From the NCBI GenBank assembly GCA_011364985.1, contig RDOC01000009.1, positions 1 to 32,307 of the forward strand: DNA of 32,307 nt, written 5' to 3'. Shown here piece after piece: positions 1-7,275 of the stretch. The stretch's first letter is position 1. Every line of letters begins with the position of its first letter. The position numbers were made by a program, and so were the translations under genes. This DNA is from Candidatus Thorarchaeota archaeon (GTDB taxonomy: Archaea; Asgardarchaeota; Thorarchaeia; Thorarchaeales; Thorarchaeaceae). Below the pieces are notes generated by a model. That model saw nothing but the letters and a program-made list of their open reading frames with translations. It was not told the DNA's origin and did no database searches.

Positions 1-313
1 TGCAAGTTACAGGCGAATCCAGCTGTCGTACACCACATTTCGCAATTCTAAGACAGTGGAAACAAGGGCACCCATTCATATCGGAAAGTCTTCCCGAGTC
101 ATCATCTTCACTAAACACTGCCTTGATGATGTATTGTTCTTCCTCTAATTGTTGTTTCTGCACTCTTACCAATCCCTTGGATTCCAATTGCTGTATTGCT
201 TCAGCAACTCCTTCTTTGTCAATGCCAAGACTAGTCGCCAGTTCGTCTATGAAAAGACCTCTCTCCCCAGCCGCTTTCAGAGCGCTTAGTGTGTGGTTGA
301 TTTCACCTTTCAT
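1..313 (-). CDS. TFE-beta/RPC34-like winged-helix Fe-S protein (3' part outside window)
   Basis: The first 104 codons of a minus-strand gene are visible; the rest lies beyond the left edge. Residues 1-65 look like a winged helix (an LKAAGERGLFIDELA helix, a GIDKEGVAEAIQQLE recognition helix, then a basic wing). After an acidic linker comes a cysteine cluster, C84-x2-C87-x5-C93-x10-C104, with S-P just before the last Cys. This matches the iron-sulphur motif of archaeal TFE-beta and eukaryotic RPC34/RPC39, which help open the promoter at RNA polymerase. An in-frame TGA sits directly before the ATG, so the start is fixed; AGGT lies 9 nt upstream. It follows gar1 on the same strand after about 130 bp. 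Another winged-helix Fe-S protein cannot be excluded without the C-terminus. Confidence 0.62.
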   Translation of the reverse strand, partial: MKGEINHTLSALKAAGERGLFIDELATSLGIDKEGVAEAIQQLESKGLVRVQKQQLEEEQYIIKAVFSEDDDSGRLSDMNGCPCFHCLRIAKCGVRQLDSPVTC

Positions 314-443
314 TCAGATGACCTTTGGCTAACGCATGGCAACATCGGACATTCGACACGGAGTGATATTTAGATTTCGGAAGCGGCTTCACAGTTCTGC
401 GATGCAGCGTGCGACTAGATTCAGTGATGTACAAAAGCGAGCG

Positions 444-686
444 TCATTTTTTCCTTACGAAAAGATATAGGTTTTGACCCAAGTACTTCTCAGGAGAAGT
501 CCCCTTCAGAGGGCGGACTGCTACAAATGGCGATTTTACTGGGCCAAAGACATCAGTAATTGACCCTACCGTTTCCGCGTTCTTATCTACAACTACTGCA
601 CGCTCTCCTGAGGGAGGAGTGTTCTCGGCTCTGATAATCAAGGAACCGCGTTTTGACATGTGTAGGACCTTACCAAGCCTTCTCAA
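444..686 (-). CDS. gar1: H/ACA ribonucleoprotein subunit Gar1
   Basis: This 80-residue protein matches archaeal Gar1, the small beta-barrel that binds Cbf5 in H/ACA RNPs and helps guide rRNA pseudouridylation. The hallmark is a TVGSITDVFGPVKSPFVAVRP-like segment near residues 39-58 (V-x-D-V-F-G-P-V followed by a Pro/Val strand), then a short basic tail. Length is normal for archaeal Gar1. The start is TTG, supported by a strong GGAGGT six bases upstream. The internal ATG at codon 10 has no such site and would remove the first strand. srp19 ends 28 bp upstream on the same strand, so the two are probably co-transcribed, an arrangement known from other archaea. Confidence 0.9.
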   Translation of the reverse strand: MRRLGKVLHMSKRGSLIIRAENTPPSGERAVVVDKNAETVGSITDVFGPVKSPFVAVRPLKGTSPEKYLGQNLYLFVRKK

Positions 687-714
687 GTTCTAACCTCCAG
701 CAAGAGCACATGGA

Positions 715-1080
715 CTATCGTTTCTTCCCTTTCTTCGCCTTTTTCCCTTTATTTGCCGAAGCTTGTTTTGCTGACTCCCGTTGTGCAGTAACCCTTCGGA
801 CACCTTTCGCAAGCATCAGCAGAAGCCGTTTCTTCTTATGACCATCAGGATTTTTCAGCATCAAGTAGCCAGATGGTCCAGCCCATTTTCGTGGGTATTT
901 CTTTTCGGGACTATCTTCGTAATCAAAGCCGGCCATGTCAGCAGCTTCCTTCAAGGCATTTAGGGTGACATCTGGAGCAGTGAGATTCTTGGGTATTTTA
1001 CGCCCTTTGGTTCTACTCAGGTTGGAATCAAGATAGGCAGGCCAAACAATAATCGCATCTTCGTGTTTTCTCATGACCAA
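715..1080 (-). CDS. srp19: Signal recognition particle 19 kDa protein SRP19
   Basis: SRP19 binds the tips of helices 6 and 8 of 7S RNA and prepares it for SRP54, which targets nascent membrane and secreted proteins. The N-terminal IIVWPAYLDSNLSRTKGRKI signature (about residues 10-29) is diagnostic. The remaining 90 residues carry the expected alpha-beta fold (ALKEAADMAGFDYE; PRKWAGPSGYLML). A lysine-rich tail follows, longer and more basic than in many archaeal homologues. Two starts are possible: TTG at 1080 (AAGGA 5 nt upstream) or ATG two codons later at 1074 (11 nt from the same site); the protein is nearly the same either way. It heads the srp19-gar1 unit. Confidence 0.93.
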   Translation of the reverse strand: MVMRKHEDAIIVWPAYLDSNLSRTKGRKIPKNLTAPDVTLNALKEAADMAGFDYEDSPEKKYPRKWAGPSGYLMLKNPDGHKKKRLLLMLAKGVRRVTAQRESAKQASANKGKKAKKGKKR

Positions 1081-1231
1081 GAAATTCCTTGTACGTTGTC
1101 CTTGCTATTTCATAACTGGGAGTTTTTTATCTTTGCTCTCTAGCAGATTCAAACCATAACTCAGAAGAGGGAACTATACAACAAAGAGCTTCATAAGAAG
1201 AATTGATTCAAGACCGGGAATAGGAGCTGTT

Positions 1232-1726
1232 TTGCAGTTGGCAAGAAAGAGCAAAGATGTGTATTTTTGTGAGATAGCCGATTTAGTTTCATCGAGGAGC
1301 ACATGCCTAAGGAATCAGGTCGGAGCAGTAATTGTCAGAAACTCTCAGATTTTAAGCACAGGATATAACGGTGCACCCAAAGGTCTTCCTCATTGTGAAG
1401 ACGTCGGCTGCATAAGAGAAGAGCTAGGAATCAATCCCGGAGAAAGACATGAACTATGCCGAGGATTACATGCAGAACAGAATGCAGTGATTCAGGCGGC
1501 ATATAATGGATTGAGTGTGAAAGATGCCAAGATATTCTGCACAACTCAACCATGTAGTATTTGCACAAAGATTCTCATCAATGCAGGTATTGTAGAAGTG
1601 ATATACATCGAACCGTATGAAGACGATTTAGCAGCTCAGTTGATTGAAGAAGCAGGCTTGAAGACAAGACAGGTCAAGATACCAAGACGGTATGGCAGAA
1701 ATGTAACGGAAAGAAGAGAATTATGA
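1232..1726 (+). CDS. dCMP deaminase-family zinc hydrolase
   Basis: A 164-residue cytidine/deoxycytidylate deaminase-family protein. The zinc site is complete: H80-A81-E82 (proton shuttle Glu) and P107-C108-x2-C111, preceded by a [13 protein letters not shown] segment (about 43-55) typical of dCMP deaminases of the ComEB type. Such enzymes convert dCMP to dUMP for dTMP synthesis. The insert of about 20 residues between the glycine loop and HAE, with further Cys/His, often binds a second zinc in this family. The TTG start has AGGAG 5 nt upstream. It lies 64 bp before pyrB on the same strand, so a pyrimidine-metabolism pair is likely. Substrate (dCMP rather than another cytosine compound) is inferred from the family. 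Confidence 0.87.
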   Translation: MQLARKSKDVYFCEIADLVSSRSTCLRNQVGAVIVRNSQILSTGYNGAPKGLPHCEDVGCIREELGINPGERHELCRGLHAEQNAVIQAAYNGLSVKDAKIFCTTQPCSICTKILINAGIVEVIYIEPYEDDLAAQLIEEAGLKTRQVKIPRRYGRNVTERREL

Positions 1727-1790
1727 AGTAGGAAGGATTAAGAATCATAAGGGAACAAATGCACTCCCAAGAGTTGAAGGAAGTCACTCT

Positions 1791-2705
1791 ATGGGAAGAA
1801 TCTACAATCTGATTAGTATTCAGGACCTGAGCCGCGAAACCATCGATTTGATTTTGGACACTGCACATAAGATGGAGTCTGTCGCGGCAGAAAGAAGTAA
1901 TGAACTCAGTAACAAGATAATGGCAGTTCTGTTCTTTGAGGCGTCGACACGAACTCGGCTTTCCTTTGAGAGTGCTATGCTACGCCTTGGAGGCAGCGTT
2001 CTTGGTTTTGCCGATGTAACAACGTCCTCAGCAGGCGTCAAGGGAGAAACTCTTGCGGATACAATTCGAACTGTCGAGAGATATGCAGACATTATAGTCA
2101 TTCGTCATCCTCTTGATGGCTCCGCAAGAGTAGCAGCTGAGTTTTCGGCGATCCCAGTGATTAATGCAGGAAGTGGAGCAGAAGAGCATCCTACTCAGGC
2201 GCTCCTTGATCTGTATTCGATTAAGAAAATGAAAGGAAAGATAGATGGCCTATTCATTTCTCTGTGTGGAGATCTACGTTATGGCCGTACTGTGCATTCT
2301 TTGGGTATGGCACTGGCAAACTACGACGTTAGCATCAATCTTGCGGCACCGGAGTCTCTTAGGATGAAACCTGCAATCGTAGATGAGATGAGAAAGGCTG
2401 GGCTAAAGGTGAGAGAAGTAAACTCCATGGACGAGGCTCTCAAAGATGCGGATGTAGTCTACATGACAAGAATTCAGAAGGAACGATTTCCTGATGTAAG
2501 AGAGTATACTGCTGTGCAGGGCAAGTTTCGAATTGACTCCGATGATGTTGCCAAAATGAAGAGAGATGCTATAATTCTCCATCCACTTCCAAGAGTTGAT
2601 GAACTGGATGCATCGATAGATACGGCTCCTCAAGCGAAGTACTTCGACCAAGTGTATAATGGAGTCGTTACAAGGATGGCTATTCTGAAGCTAATACTCA
2701 GCTAG
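1791..2705 (+). CDS. pyrB: Aspartate carbamoyltransferase catalytic subunit PyrB
   Basis: This enzyme joins carbamoyl phosphate and aspartate to give N-carbamoyl-aspartate, the first committed step of UMP synthesis. Its 304 residues match the usual catalytic chain. Motifs: S52-T-R-T-R56 (carbamoyl-phosphate site), K84 in the mobile loop, H133-P-T-Q136, the GDLRYGRTVHS segment near 160-170 and H264-P-L-P-R268. One small deviation is Ala in FFEAST, where Pro is usual. ATG start with GAAGGAAG about 7 nt upstream. No pyrI regulatory gene follows: the next gene converges from the other strand and overlaps the pyrB end by 8 bp, so any regulatory chain must be encoded elsewhere. Confidence 0.96.
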   Translation: MGRIYNLISIQDLSRETIDLILDTAHKMESVAAERSNELSNKIMAVLFFEASTRTRLSFESAMLRLGGSVLGFADVTTSSAGVKGETLADTIRTVERYADIIVIRHPLDGSARVAAEFSAIPVINAGSGAEEHPTQALLDLYSIKKMKGKIDGLFISLCGDLRYGRTVHSLGMALANYDVSINLAAPESLRMKPAIVDEMRKAGLKVREVNSMDEALKDADVVYMTRIQKERFPDVREYTAVQGKFRIDSDDVAKMKRDAIILHPLPRVDELDASIDTAPQAKYFDQVYNGVVTRMAILKLILS

Positions 2706-3423
2706 GGGTTATTGCACGAAGTTCCTTAATCAACGAATCAATAGAACCGATCTTGCTTACAGCTAGGGGAATTCGCATCTGTTCGGACAAGTCTAGGGCG
2801 AGTCTATCTACTGTTCCAACTCCATGAAGTATAACAAGTGTTGGTTTAAACTCCTGTGACTTGATTGCTATCATCGGTGCCCGACCGGTATTTGCCTTTG
2901 AAAAAACAAGACACCGTTCAGTAGTCGCCCCGAAAAGCTTGAGGAAAGCTTCGCTGGAAAGCTCCCTCACAGCACGTTCAACGTCAACTAATGTGTAGCC
3001 GTATATCTCCCTTTCCAGAAGTTCTTTGCAAGTCAATACATTACACTTGAGCCTCGTGCAGAATTCCCGAATTGTCATCGATGAGTGGAAGTCGCTCATG
3101 GCTAGCACAATGTTCAAGTCAACTAGGCTCACGTCCATAAGACGGACATAGGCCGCAATCACTTGTCCACCATTTCGTTCATCAAGAGCAAGAAGAGCCA
3201 TCACAAATCGTCTAATTGTGGATGTACCAGGTGATTTCCTTCGGCCAGACTCATAATCGCTAATGACGCTCGGACTGATTCCAAGATAGTCTGCAAGCTC
3301 TATCTGTGGCAGTCTGAACCGTTCTCTCCACAAACGCATAGTTTGCCCCGGATGGTCAGAAAGAGCTATCTCGCCAGCTATTCGCCGGGCAAGACGCTCT
3401 CTCACAGACGATTGCATTGACAT
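2698..3423 (-). CDS. Archaeal HTH (Xre-type) transcriptional regulator
   Basis: A 241-residue protein with an Xre/Cro-type helix-turn-helix near residues 28-62 (RERFRLPQIELADYLGIS, then PSVISDYESGRRKSPG). The remaining ~170 residues form an alpha-beta domain with no enzyme motif I recognise, ending in a Rossmann-like segment (PTLVILHGVGTVDRLALDL; IPLAVSK). The architecture resembles the COG1709-type predicted archaeal regulators; the ligand and targets are unknown. ATG codons 1 and 3 are both plausible starts; neither has a clear ribosome-binding site. It is convergent with pyrB and shares 8 bp with its end. Confidence 0.75.
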   Translation of the reverse strand: MSMQSSVRERLARRIAGEIALSDHPGQTMRLWRERFRLPQIELADYLGISPSVISDYESGRRKSPGTSTIRRFVMALLALDERNGGQVIAAYVRLMDVSLVDLNIVLAMSDFHSSMTIREFCTRLKCNVLTCKELLEREIYGYTLVDVERAVRELSSEAFLKLFGATTERCLVFSKANTGRAPMIAIKSQEFKPTLVILHGVGTVDRLALDLSEQMRIPLAVSKIGSIDSLIKELRAITPS

Positions 3424-3578
3424 TATCCATTCAAAAGATACGTTTGGACATAAGGATTTCGACTATTGCCGAAGTAGTATCTTAACGACTTGCAAGTCGG
3501 AAATGAATAGCAGTCCAGCCTCTTACGAGTCTAGAAAGAATGGTGGGCCGGGGGCGATTCGAACGCCCGATCCCCTGG

Positions 3579-3609
3579 AAACTTGCTTGCGGACTCAATC
3601 ATCAGCAAG
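3579..3609 (-). other. Anticodon-loop intron of tRNA-Pro
   Basis: A 31-nt insert sits at the standard archaeal intron site of the anticodon loop, next to position 37/38, between TTTGGGA and the CCAGG strand. It forms a six-base-pair hairpin, ACTTGC with GCAAGT. The exact cleavage base is uncertain by one position. Confidence 0.78.
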
Positions 3610-3626
3610 TCCCAAACCAGGAATCA

Positions 3627-3656
3627 TTTTTGGCAATTAGTCGGAATGGCCAACCG
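3627..3656 (-). other. Non-canonical D-arm intron of tRNA-Pro
   Basis: These 30 nt interrupt the D arm of tRNA-Pro between the D loop and the 3' strand of the D stem. With them the D stem cannot form. Without them G10-U25, U11-A24 and C12-G23 pair. The insert folds on itself through TTGGC and GCCAA, as expected for the bulge-helix-bulge substrate of the archaeal tRNA endonuclease. The boundary may be off by a base or two. Confidence 0.72.
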
Positions 3657-3708
3657 TAGCCAAGCTAGACCACCGACCCATTGGACAATCGCAGAGTCTT
3701 TACTTTGC

Positions 3709-3717
3709 GGTTATAAG
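3709..3717 (-). promoter_or_regulatory. TATA-like box for tRNA-Pro
   Basis: On the minus strand CTTATAACC lies about 34 nt upstream of the mature tRNA-Pro 5' end, close to the usual archaeal TATA-to-start distance if transcription begins a few bases before the tRNA. Inferred from sequence and position only. Confidence 0.4.
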
Positions 3718-3758
3718 AATAACGGAAAACATCGACTTGGATTGCTTTTGCCGACTTC

Positions 3759-5513
3759 TTACGCAGTCTTCTGCTTCTCAAGAACAACGCCCTGATATGG
3801 CTGAAGGGTTATTGTTGAGGAGTGAATCGGTCTTGAACCTCTAAGTGTAGAGAAAAGCACCCTATCGTAGTTCCCGGGCGTTCTATTCTCAATTTGCTTT
3901 CTGGAGAAATTCAGCCATACTTCCACAGACTGATGATCATACTTGCGTTCGTATACTAGAAGCTCTTTCTTATTTGCGGAGGGTTCCACAAGGTTCATTG
4001 AACCTGAGTGGAGAGCGGGCGTATCCCTTCTAAGTCTTAGAAGAGCCTTATAGCAGTTTAGAAGCGAGTCTGGGTTCGGCTCCTCTGCGCGAACGTTTAT
4101 GGTTTCATGCTGTGGTCCCACAGGTAGCCATGGTTCCACTTCTGCCGGACAAAATCCTGCATGAGAGGAAGAGTCCCACTGCATTGGCGTTCTACATTCA
4201 TCTCGATTCAGTAAAACGGAACCGTTTCTTGTAAGTAGATTGACAAAGAATTGAGGCAGCCAGCTGAATCTGACAGCCACAGGGTCCTGTGCGCCTTTAA
4301 GAGGAAATTTTGAATTAACCAGTCCGATTTCTTCTCCGTAGTAGATGAAAGGAACCCCTCTTGCGGTAAGCTGTAGTGTTGCATTGAGTTTTGCCTTTGA
4401 CTGGTCATTGCTGAGTTTGCTAATTCGGCGTGTTTGATCATGGTTGGAGAAAACCCACGTTGGGATATAGGGTTCCGGGAAGTGTTGTTCGTATCTTGAG
4501 ATAAGATTTCGAAATGCTTGTGCGTCCAATCTTGCATTGAGAGATTGAAGATGAAATGTTAGATGAAGACCGTTCGTCGCATTTCCTTCTGCCTCACCGT
4601 AGTATCGCCGTAGGGTCTCAAGTGATGCCCCAACTTCGCCAACCAAGAAACGTTCCGGATCGGAGAACTCGTTCATGACTTTTCGGAGCTCTTTTACAAA
4701 GACAAAATTGTCGGGATGATTAATGGTATGAACATGGTCCTGAAAGAAACTTCTCCTATTGTCTTCCGAAGGGAGGAATTGTAGTGCGAAGGGATTATTC
4801 TTGCCTACATCCGTGCCTTCGTAGATTGTGTTAATTATGTCGAGCCGGAACCCATCAATCCCCTTGTCTAGCCAATAGCGAACTGTGTCAAACATCTCCT
4901 CCTTGACCTTTGGATTGCGGTAGTTCAGATCCGGCTGAAAGGGCAGGAACTGGGCCCAGTACCACTGTTCTGTCAAATCATCATAGTGCCAGCCAGAACC
5001 TCCCACCATTGAAAGCCAGTTATTCGGAGGCTTTTTTCCTCCAGGTTTTCGCCCATCGCACCATATGTACCAGTCCCGTTTTTGGTTTTCTCTACTCGAA
5101 CGTGATTCCAAGAACCACGGATGTTGGTTACTGGTGTGATTGAGAACCATATCGAGGACTATGCGCATATCGCGGCTGTGTATCTCCTCTATTAACCTGT
5201 TACAATCGGCCATTGTTCCATATTCGGGTGCAATGCTTCTATAGCCGCTGATATCATAGCCATGATCTGCCTGCGGACTGGCAAAAAAGGGAGAGAACCA
5301 TATTGTTTCGATGCCCAGGTCTTGCAGGTAATCCAGTTTTGATATTATACCAGGAATATCCCCAATTCCATTATTCGAGCTGTCCTTGTAGCTTCGGGGA
5401 TATACCTGATATATTGTGGTTTTCTTCCACCATACCAGTTTGTCTACCCAGTTCTCAGGCAAATGCAATACCTCGCATAACCGGGATGAGAAGCTCCTTT
5501 TGTCATTTCTCAC
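3759..5513 (-). CDS. GH13 alpha-glucosidase / oligo-1,6-glucosidase
   Basis: A 584-codon glycoside hydrolase of family 13, probably cleaving alpha-1,6 or alpha-1,4 bonds in short malto- or isomalto-oligosaccharides. The barrel begins TTIYQVYPRSYKDSSNNGIGD (about 32-52). Conserved regions are complete: DMVLNHTS (121-128), GFRLD with nucleophile D225, VGEVG with acid/base E293, and SNHD with D359. A C-terminal beta domain follows. No signal peptide is visible, so it is likely cytoplasmic. The start is unsure: GTG at 5513 lacks a ribosome site, while TTG at codon 18 (5462) has GAGGT 6 nt upstream and starts just before the barrel. This family is widespread in bacteria and looks isolated here, so transfer is possible. 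Trehalose synthase is a less likely alternative. Confidence 0.9.
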   Translation of the reverse strand: MRNDKRSFSSRLCEVLHLPENWVDKLVWWKKTTIYQVYPRSYKDSSNNGIGDIPGIISKLDYLQDLGIETIWFSPFFASPQADHGYDISGYRSIAPEYGTMADCNRLIEEIHSRDMRIVLDMVLNHTSNQHPWFLESRSSRENQKRDWYIWCDGRKPGGKKPPNNWLSMVGGSGWHYDDLTEQWYWAQFLPFQPDLNYRNPKVKEEMFDTVRYWLDKGIDGFRLDIINTIYEGTDVGKNNPFALQFLPSEDNRRSFFQDHVHTINHPDNFVFVKELRKVMNEFSDPERFLVGEVGASLETLRRYYGEAEGNATNGLHLTFHLQSLNARLDAQAFRNLISRYEQHFPEPYIPTWVFSNHDQTRRISKLSNDQSKAKLNATLQLTARGVPFIYYGEEIGLVNSKFPLKGAQDPVAVRFSWLPQFFVNLLTRNGSVLLNRDECRTPMQWDSSSHAGFCPAEVEPWLPVGPQHETINVRAEEPNPDSLLNCYKALLRLRRDTPALHSGSMNLVEPSANKKELLVYERKYDHQSVEVWLNFSRKQIENRTPGNYDRVLFSTLRGSRPIHSSTITLQPYQGVVLEKQKTA

Positions 5514-5564
5514 TCATGCGAAAGGTCATAACGTAAGGCTCTAACAAAGGAATAGGTGTAACAG

Positions 5565-5789
5565 ATGAGCCTTCTCGGTCCTGATGATTTTGACCTTGGA
5601 AGAAAGGAACGTAAGAAGAAATTGGCCAAGGACTTGGCACCAGAAGTCTGCAGACAAATCGAGAGATGGCTAGAACTTGAAGATGATAAAGAAGCGCTGC
5701 ACAGAATCTCAGAGCTTGTGGGCCCCGAAGAAGCGAACAGGCTGATTGCAAAGAAAAGGCTGAAGGCGCGAAAAGGGTCTCTCCAATGA
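5565..5789 (+). CDS. Small charged helical protein, function unknown
   Basis: 74 residues, rich in Lys, Glu and Leu, with no family I recognise. The middle (about 24-60, RQIERWLELEDDKEALHRI) looks like two amphipathic helices and the C-terminus is basic. No membrane segment or cysteine pair. ATG with AGGTG 6 nt upstream. It starts about 50 bp from the divergent GH13 gene and is followed 10 bp later by a membrane protein gene on the same strand, so the two probably form one transcript. Confidence 0.6.
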   Translation: MSLLGPDDFDLGRKERKKKLAKDLAPEVCRQIERWLELEDDKEALHRISELVGPEEANRLIAKKRLKARKGSLQ

Positions 5790-5799
5790 CCCTTAGTGG

Positions 5800-6180
5800 A
5801 TGATTGTGATGTCAGAAGAAAGTCAGAGGAAAGTGGCAGAGATGGCAAAGAACTCTGGGGACTTGCAGACATCCCTAGCAATCATCCGAACAATTGAAGC
5901 CGAGAAGAGAACACATCTTGCACAGCTTCGCACTGGCTTTGGTGTGCTTACAATCCCGCTTTCACTTCTCACCATCCTGATTGCGACTTCGAAGTACTAC
6001 ATAGTTGAAGACGTGCTCGCTCTCATCATAGCTCTCATTGCTGGAATCATAGGTCTCGGAGTCATGGGGAGCTACCTTGTTGCAACAGCACTGTTGAAGC
6101 TTCGCAAGTCTGAGAAACTGAAGAATGATACCTGCAGCAGTACAGAAAGACTCCTGAGAAATTATGAAGCGGAGTCTTAG
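5800..6180 (+). CDS. Small two-helix membrane protein (DUF202-like topology)
   Basis: 126 residues. An N-terminal soluble helix (about 1-40, SEESQRKVAEMAKNS) leads to EAEKRTHLAQLRTGFG, then two hydrophobic segments (about 48-66 and 71-95) and a charged C-terminal tail. The charged helix immediately before the first membrane span recalls DUF202/YidH proteins (ERTFLAWLRTG), but the match is loose. ATG codons at 5800 and 5809 are both possible; neither has a strong ribosome site. It is probably co-transcribed with the small gene just upstream. Function unknown. Confidence 0.6.
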   Translation: MIVMSEESQRKVAEMAKNSGDLQTSLAIIRTIEAEKRTHLAQLRTGFGVLTIPLSLLTILIATSKYYIVEDVLALIIALIAGIIGLGVMGSYLVATALLKLRKSEKLKNDTCSSTERLLRNYEAES

Positions 6181-6337
6181 GCTGTCAGCTACTGAAGGAA
6201 GAACAGAAATAAGATTATAGCAGTGTGTGATCTATAACATCTAAAAGCATCAGATTGTCCTCTTGGAATGAGCCAAGTCCTATGGACAATCTTCGAAAGC
6301 TTTATCTCAGTAACTTGGTCGCAACCCTATTACCATT

Positions 6338-6415
6338 GCCCCTGTAGCTTAGCTCGGTTAGATCGCCTCCTTGGTAAGGAGGAGGCCGCGGGTTCAAATC
6401 CCGCCAGGGGCTCCA
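6338..6415 (+). tRNA. tRNA-Thr (GGU), CCA encoded
   Basis: Acceptor GCCCCTG/CAGGGGC, discriminator U (6412) and encoded CCA (6413-6415). The anticodon stem CCTCC/GGAGG encloses TTGGTAA, giving anticodon GGU. The T stem is GCGGG/CCCGC around TTCAAAT. The D stem has one C-U mismatch (position 11 with 24) but otherwise pairs. No intron. A TTTATC box lies about 35 nt upstream. Confidence 0.93.
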
Positions 6416-6431
6416 CTCATTTTTGTTCTGC

Positions 6432-7151
6432 TCAATTTTGCACACCTAGGAAAAGACTTTCCCTAGAAAGACATGGCTCAAGAAGTCTAGGTGTCAATCC
6501 GTTGCCCTTCATAAGGGACATGAAGGTGGCCCTTGAGAATATGCCCATTGGACTAGGGTCCACAAAATGCTCAACACCCTTCTCTGTTGCTAAAAGAAAA
6601 TGGAAATTGAGATAAGCAATGTCGCCCTCGATTGTGCTGGTATTGACACGAGCCAGCTTGACCTCTGGTCTGTCTACGCAGCTGATTCCCGTTGACCCAT
6701 GATGAACTGTTTCCTTTGTAAAGAGGGGCTCAATTAGGACGACACCACCGGGAACTAGATGTTTCGAAAACGCATTGATCGCATGGCTGAGCTCCTCGAT
6801 TGTAGTAAGGTACGTAATGGATCCAAACAAGCAGGTTATCACATCAAACTTCTTGCCTAGATTCATGGTTGTCATGCTTTCGTGTATCAATTCGATTCCA
6901 GGCAGCCTCGCTCTCGCGATCTCTATCATCTCCTTACTAACATCAAGACCAGTTATATTGTATCTCTCTTTGAGGTGAATCAAATGGCTGCCAGTGCCGC
7001 ATGCGGTATCAAGTAAAGCGTTGCCTTGAGAGGTCTTGTATTCCTGGACAATCTGGTGGATTTTGTCAGCCTCTGCCTTGTAATCTTTGAGGTCATAAAT
7101 CAAATCATAGTACTTCGCAAGTTTCCCATAGAAGACTGTCATAATTCGCAT
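6432..7151 (-). CDS. Class I SAM-dependent methyltransferase
   Basis: About 239 residues from the preferred ATG. The N-terminus (VFYGKLAKYYDLIYD) and the glycine loop LLDTACGTGSHLI are typical of small-molecule class I methyltransferases; then GLDVSKEMIEIAR (acidic residue binding the SAM ribose), FDVITCLFGSITYL and PGGVVLIEPLF follow in the usual order. It resembles N,N-dimethyltransferases acting on amino sugars, but the substrate cannot be read from sequence. The reading frame stays open for 23 codons further upstream (to 7220); I prefer ATG 7151 because AGGT lies 8 nt before it and the extension is not methyltransferase-like. Divergent from kae1. Confidence 0.86.
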   Translation of the reverse strand: MRIMTVFYGKLAKYYDLIYDLKDYKAEADKIHQIVQEYKTSQGNALLDTACGTGSHLIHLKERYNITGLDVSKEMIEIARARLPGIELIHESMTTMNLGKKFDVITCLFGSITYLTTIEELSHAINAFSKHLVPGGVVLIEPLFTKETVHHGSTGISCVDRPEVKLARVNTSTIEGDIAYLNFHFLLATEKGVEHFVDPSPMGIFSRATFMSLMKGNGLTPRLLEPCLSRESLFLGVQN

Positions 7152-7275
7152 CCAACATGACCTAGAGATAAATTGTGTGCAAACTGGAAAGCAAACAGAA
7201 GAGGAAAGATAGAAACGCATTTAGGAACTGCATCTTGAGAACTCAGTTGAGCAAGAAAGACGGAACTGGAGAATC

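Larger units (their letters stand above)
3541..3679 (-). tRNA. tRNA-Pro (UGG) with two introns, CCA encoded
   Basis: On the minus strand the 7-bp acceptor (3673-3679 with 3545-3551, one G-U), discriminator A at 3544 and an encoded CCA (3541-3543) are clear. The T arm has stem GGGCG/CGCCC around TTCGAAT. The anticodon stem CCTGG/CCAGG closes a loop reading TTTGGGA, so the anticodon is UGG with G37. Two insertions interrupt the gene. One of 31 nt (3579-3609) is at the usual anticodon-loop site and forms an ACTTGC/GCAAGT hairpin. One of 30 nt (3627-3656) lies in the D arm near position 21/22 and forms TTGGC/GCCAA. Removing both gives a normal tRNA with a 5-nt variable loop. Exact splice points are inferred. 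Confidence 0.87.

Noticed and set aside
2698..2705. Overlap of pyrB and the HTH gene as a sign of an error
   Set aside because: Both ends are in frame with clean stops; an 8-bp convergent overlap is common in compact genomes.
5503..5881. Two minus-strand ORFs (82 and 123 codons) over the small genes
   Set aside because: Both are antisense to 5565-5789 and 5800-6180; their Ser/Leu-rich sequence is a mirror of Lys/Glu codons.
6268..6615. 115-codon plus-strand ORF across tRNA-Thr
   Set aside because: It runs through a tRNA gene and into the antisense of the methyltransferase.
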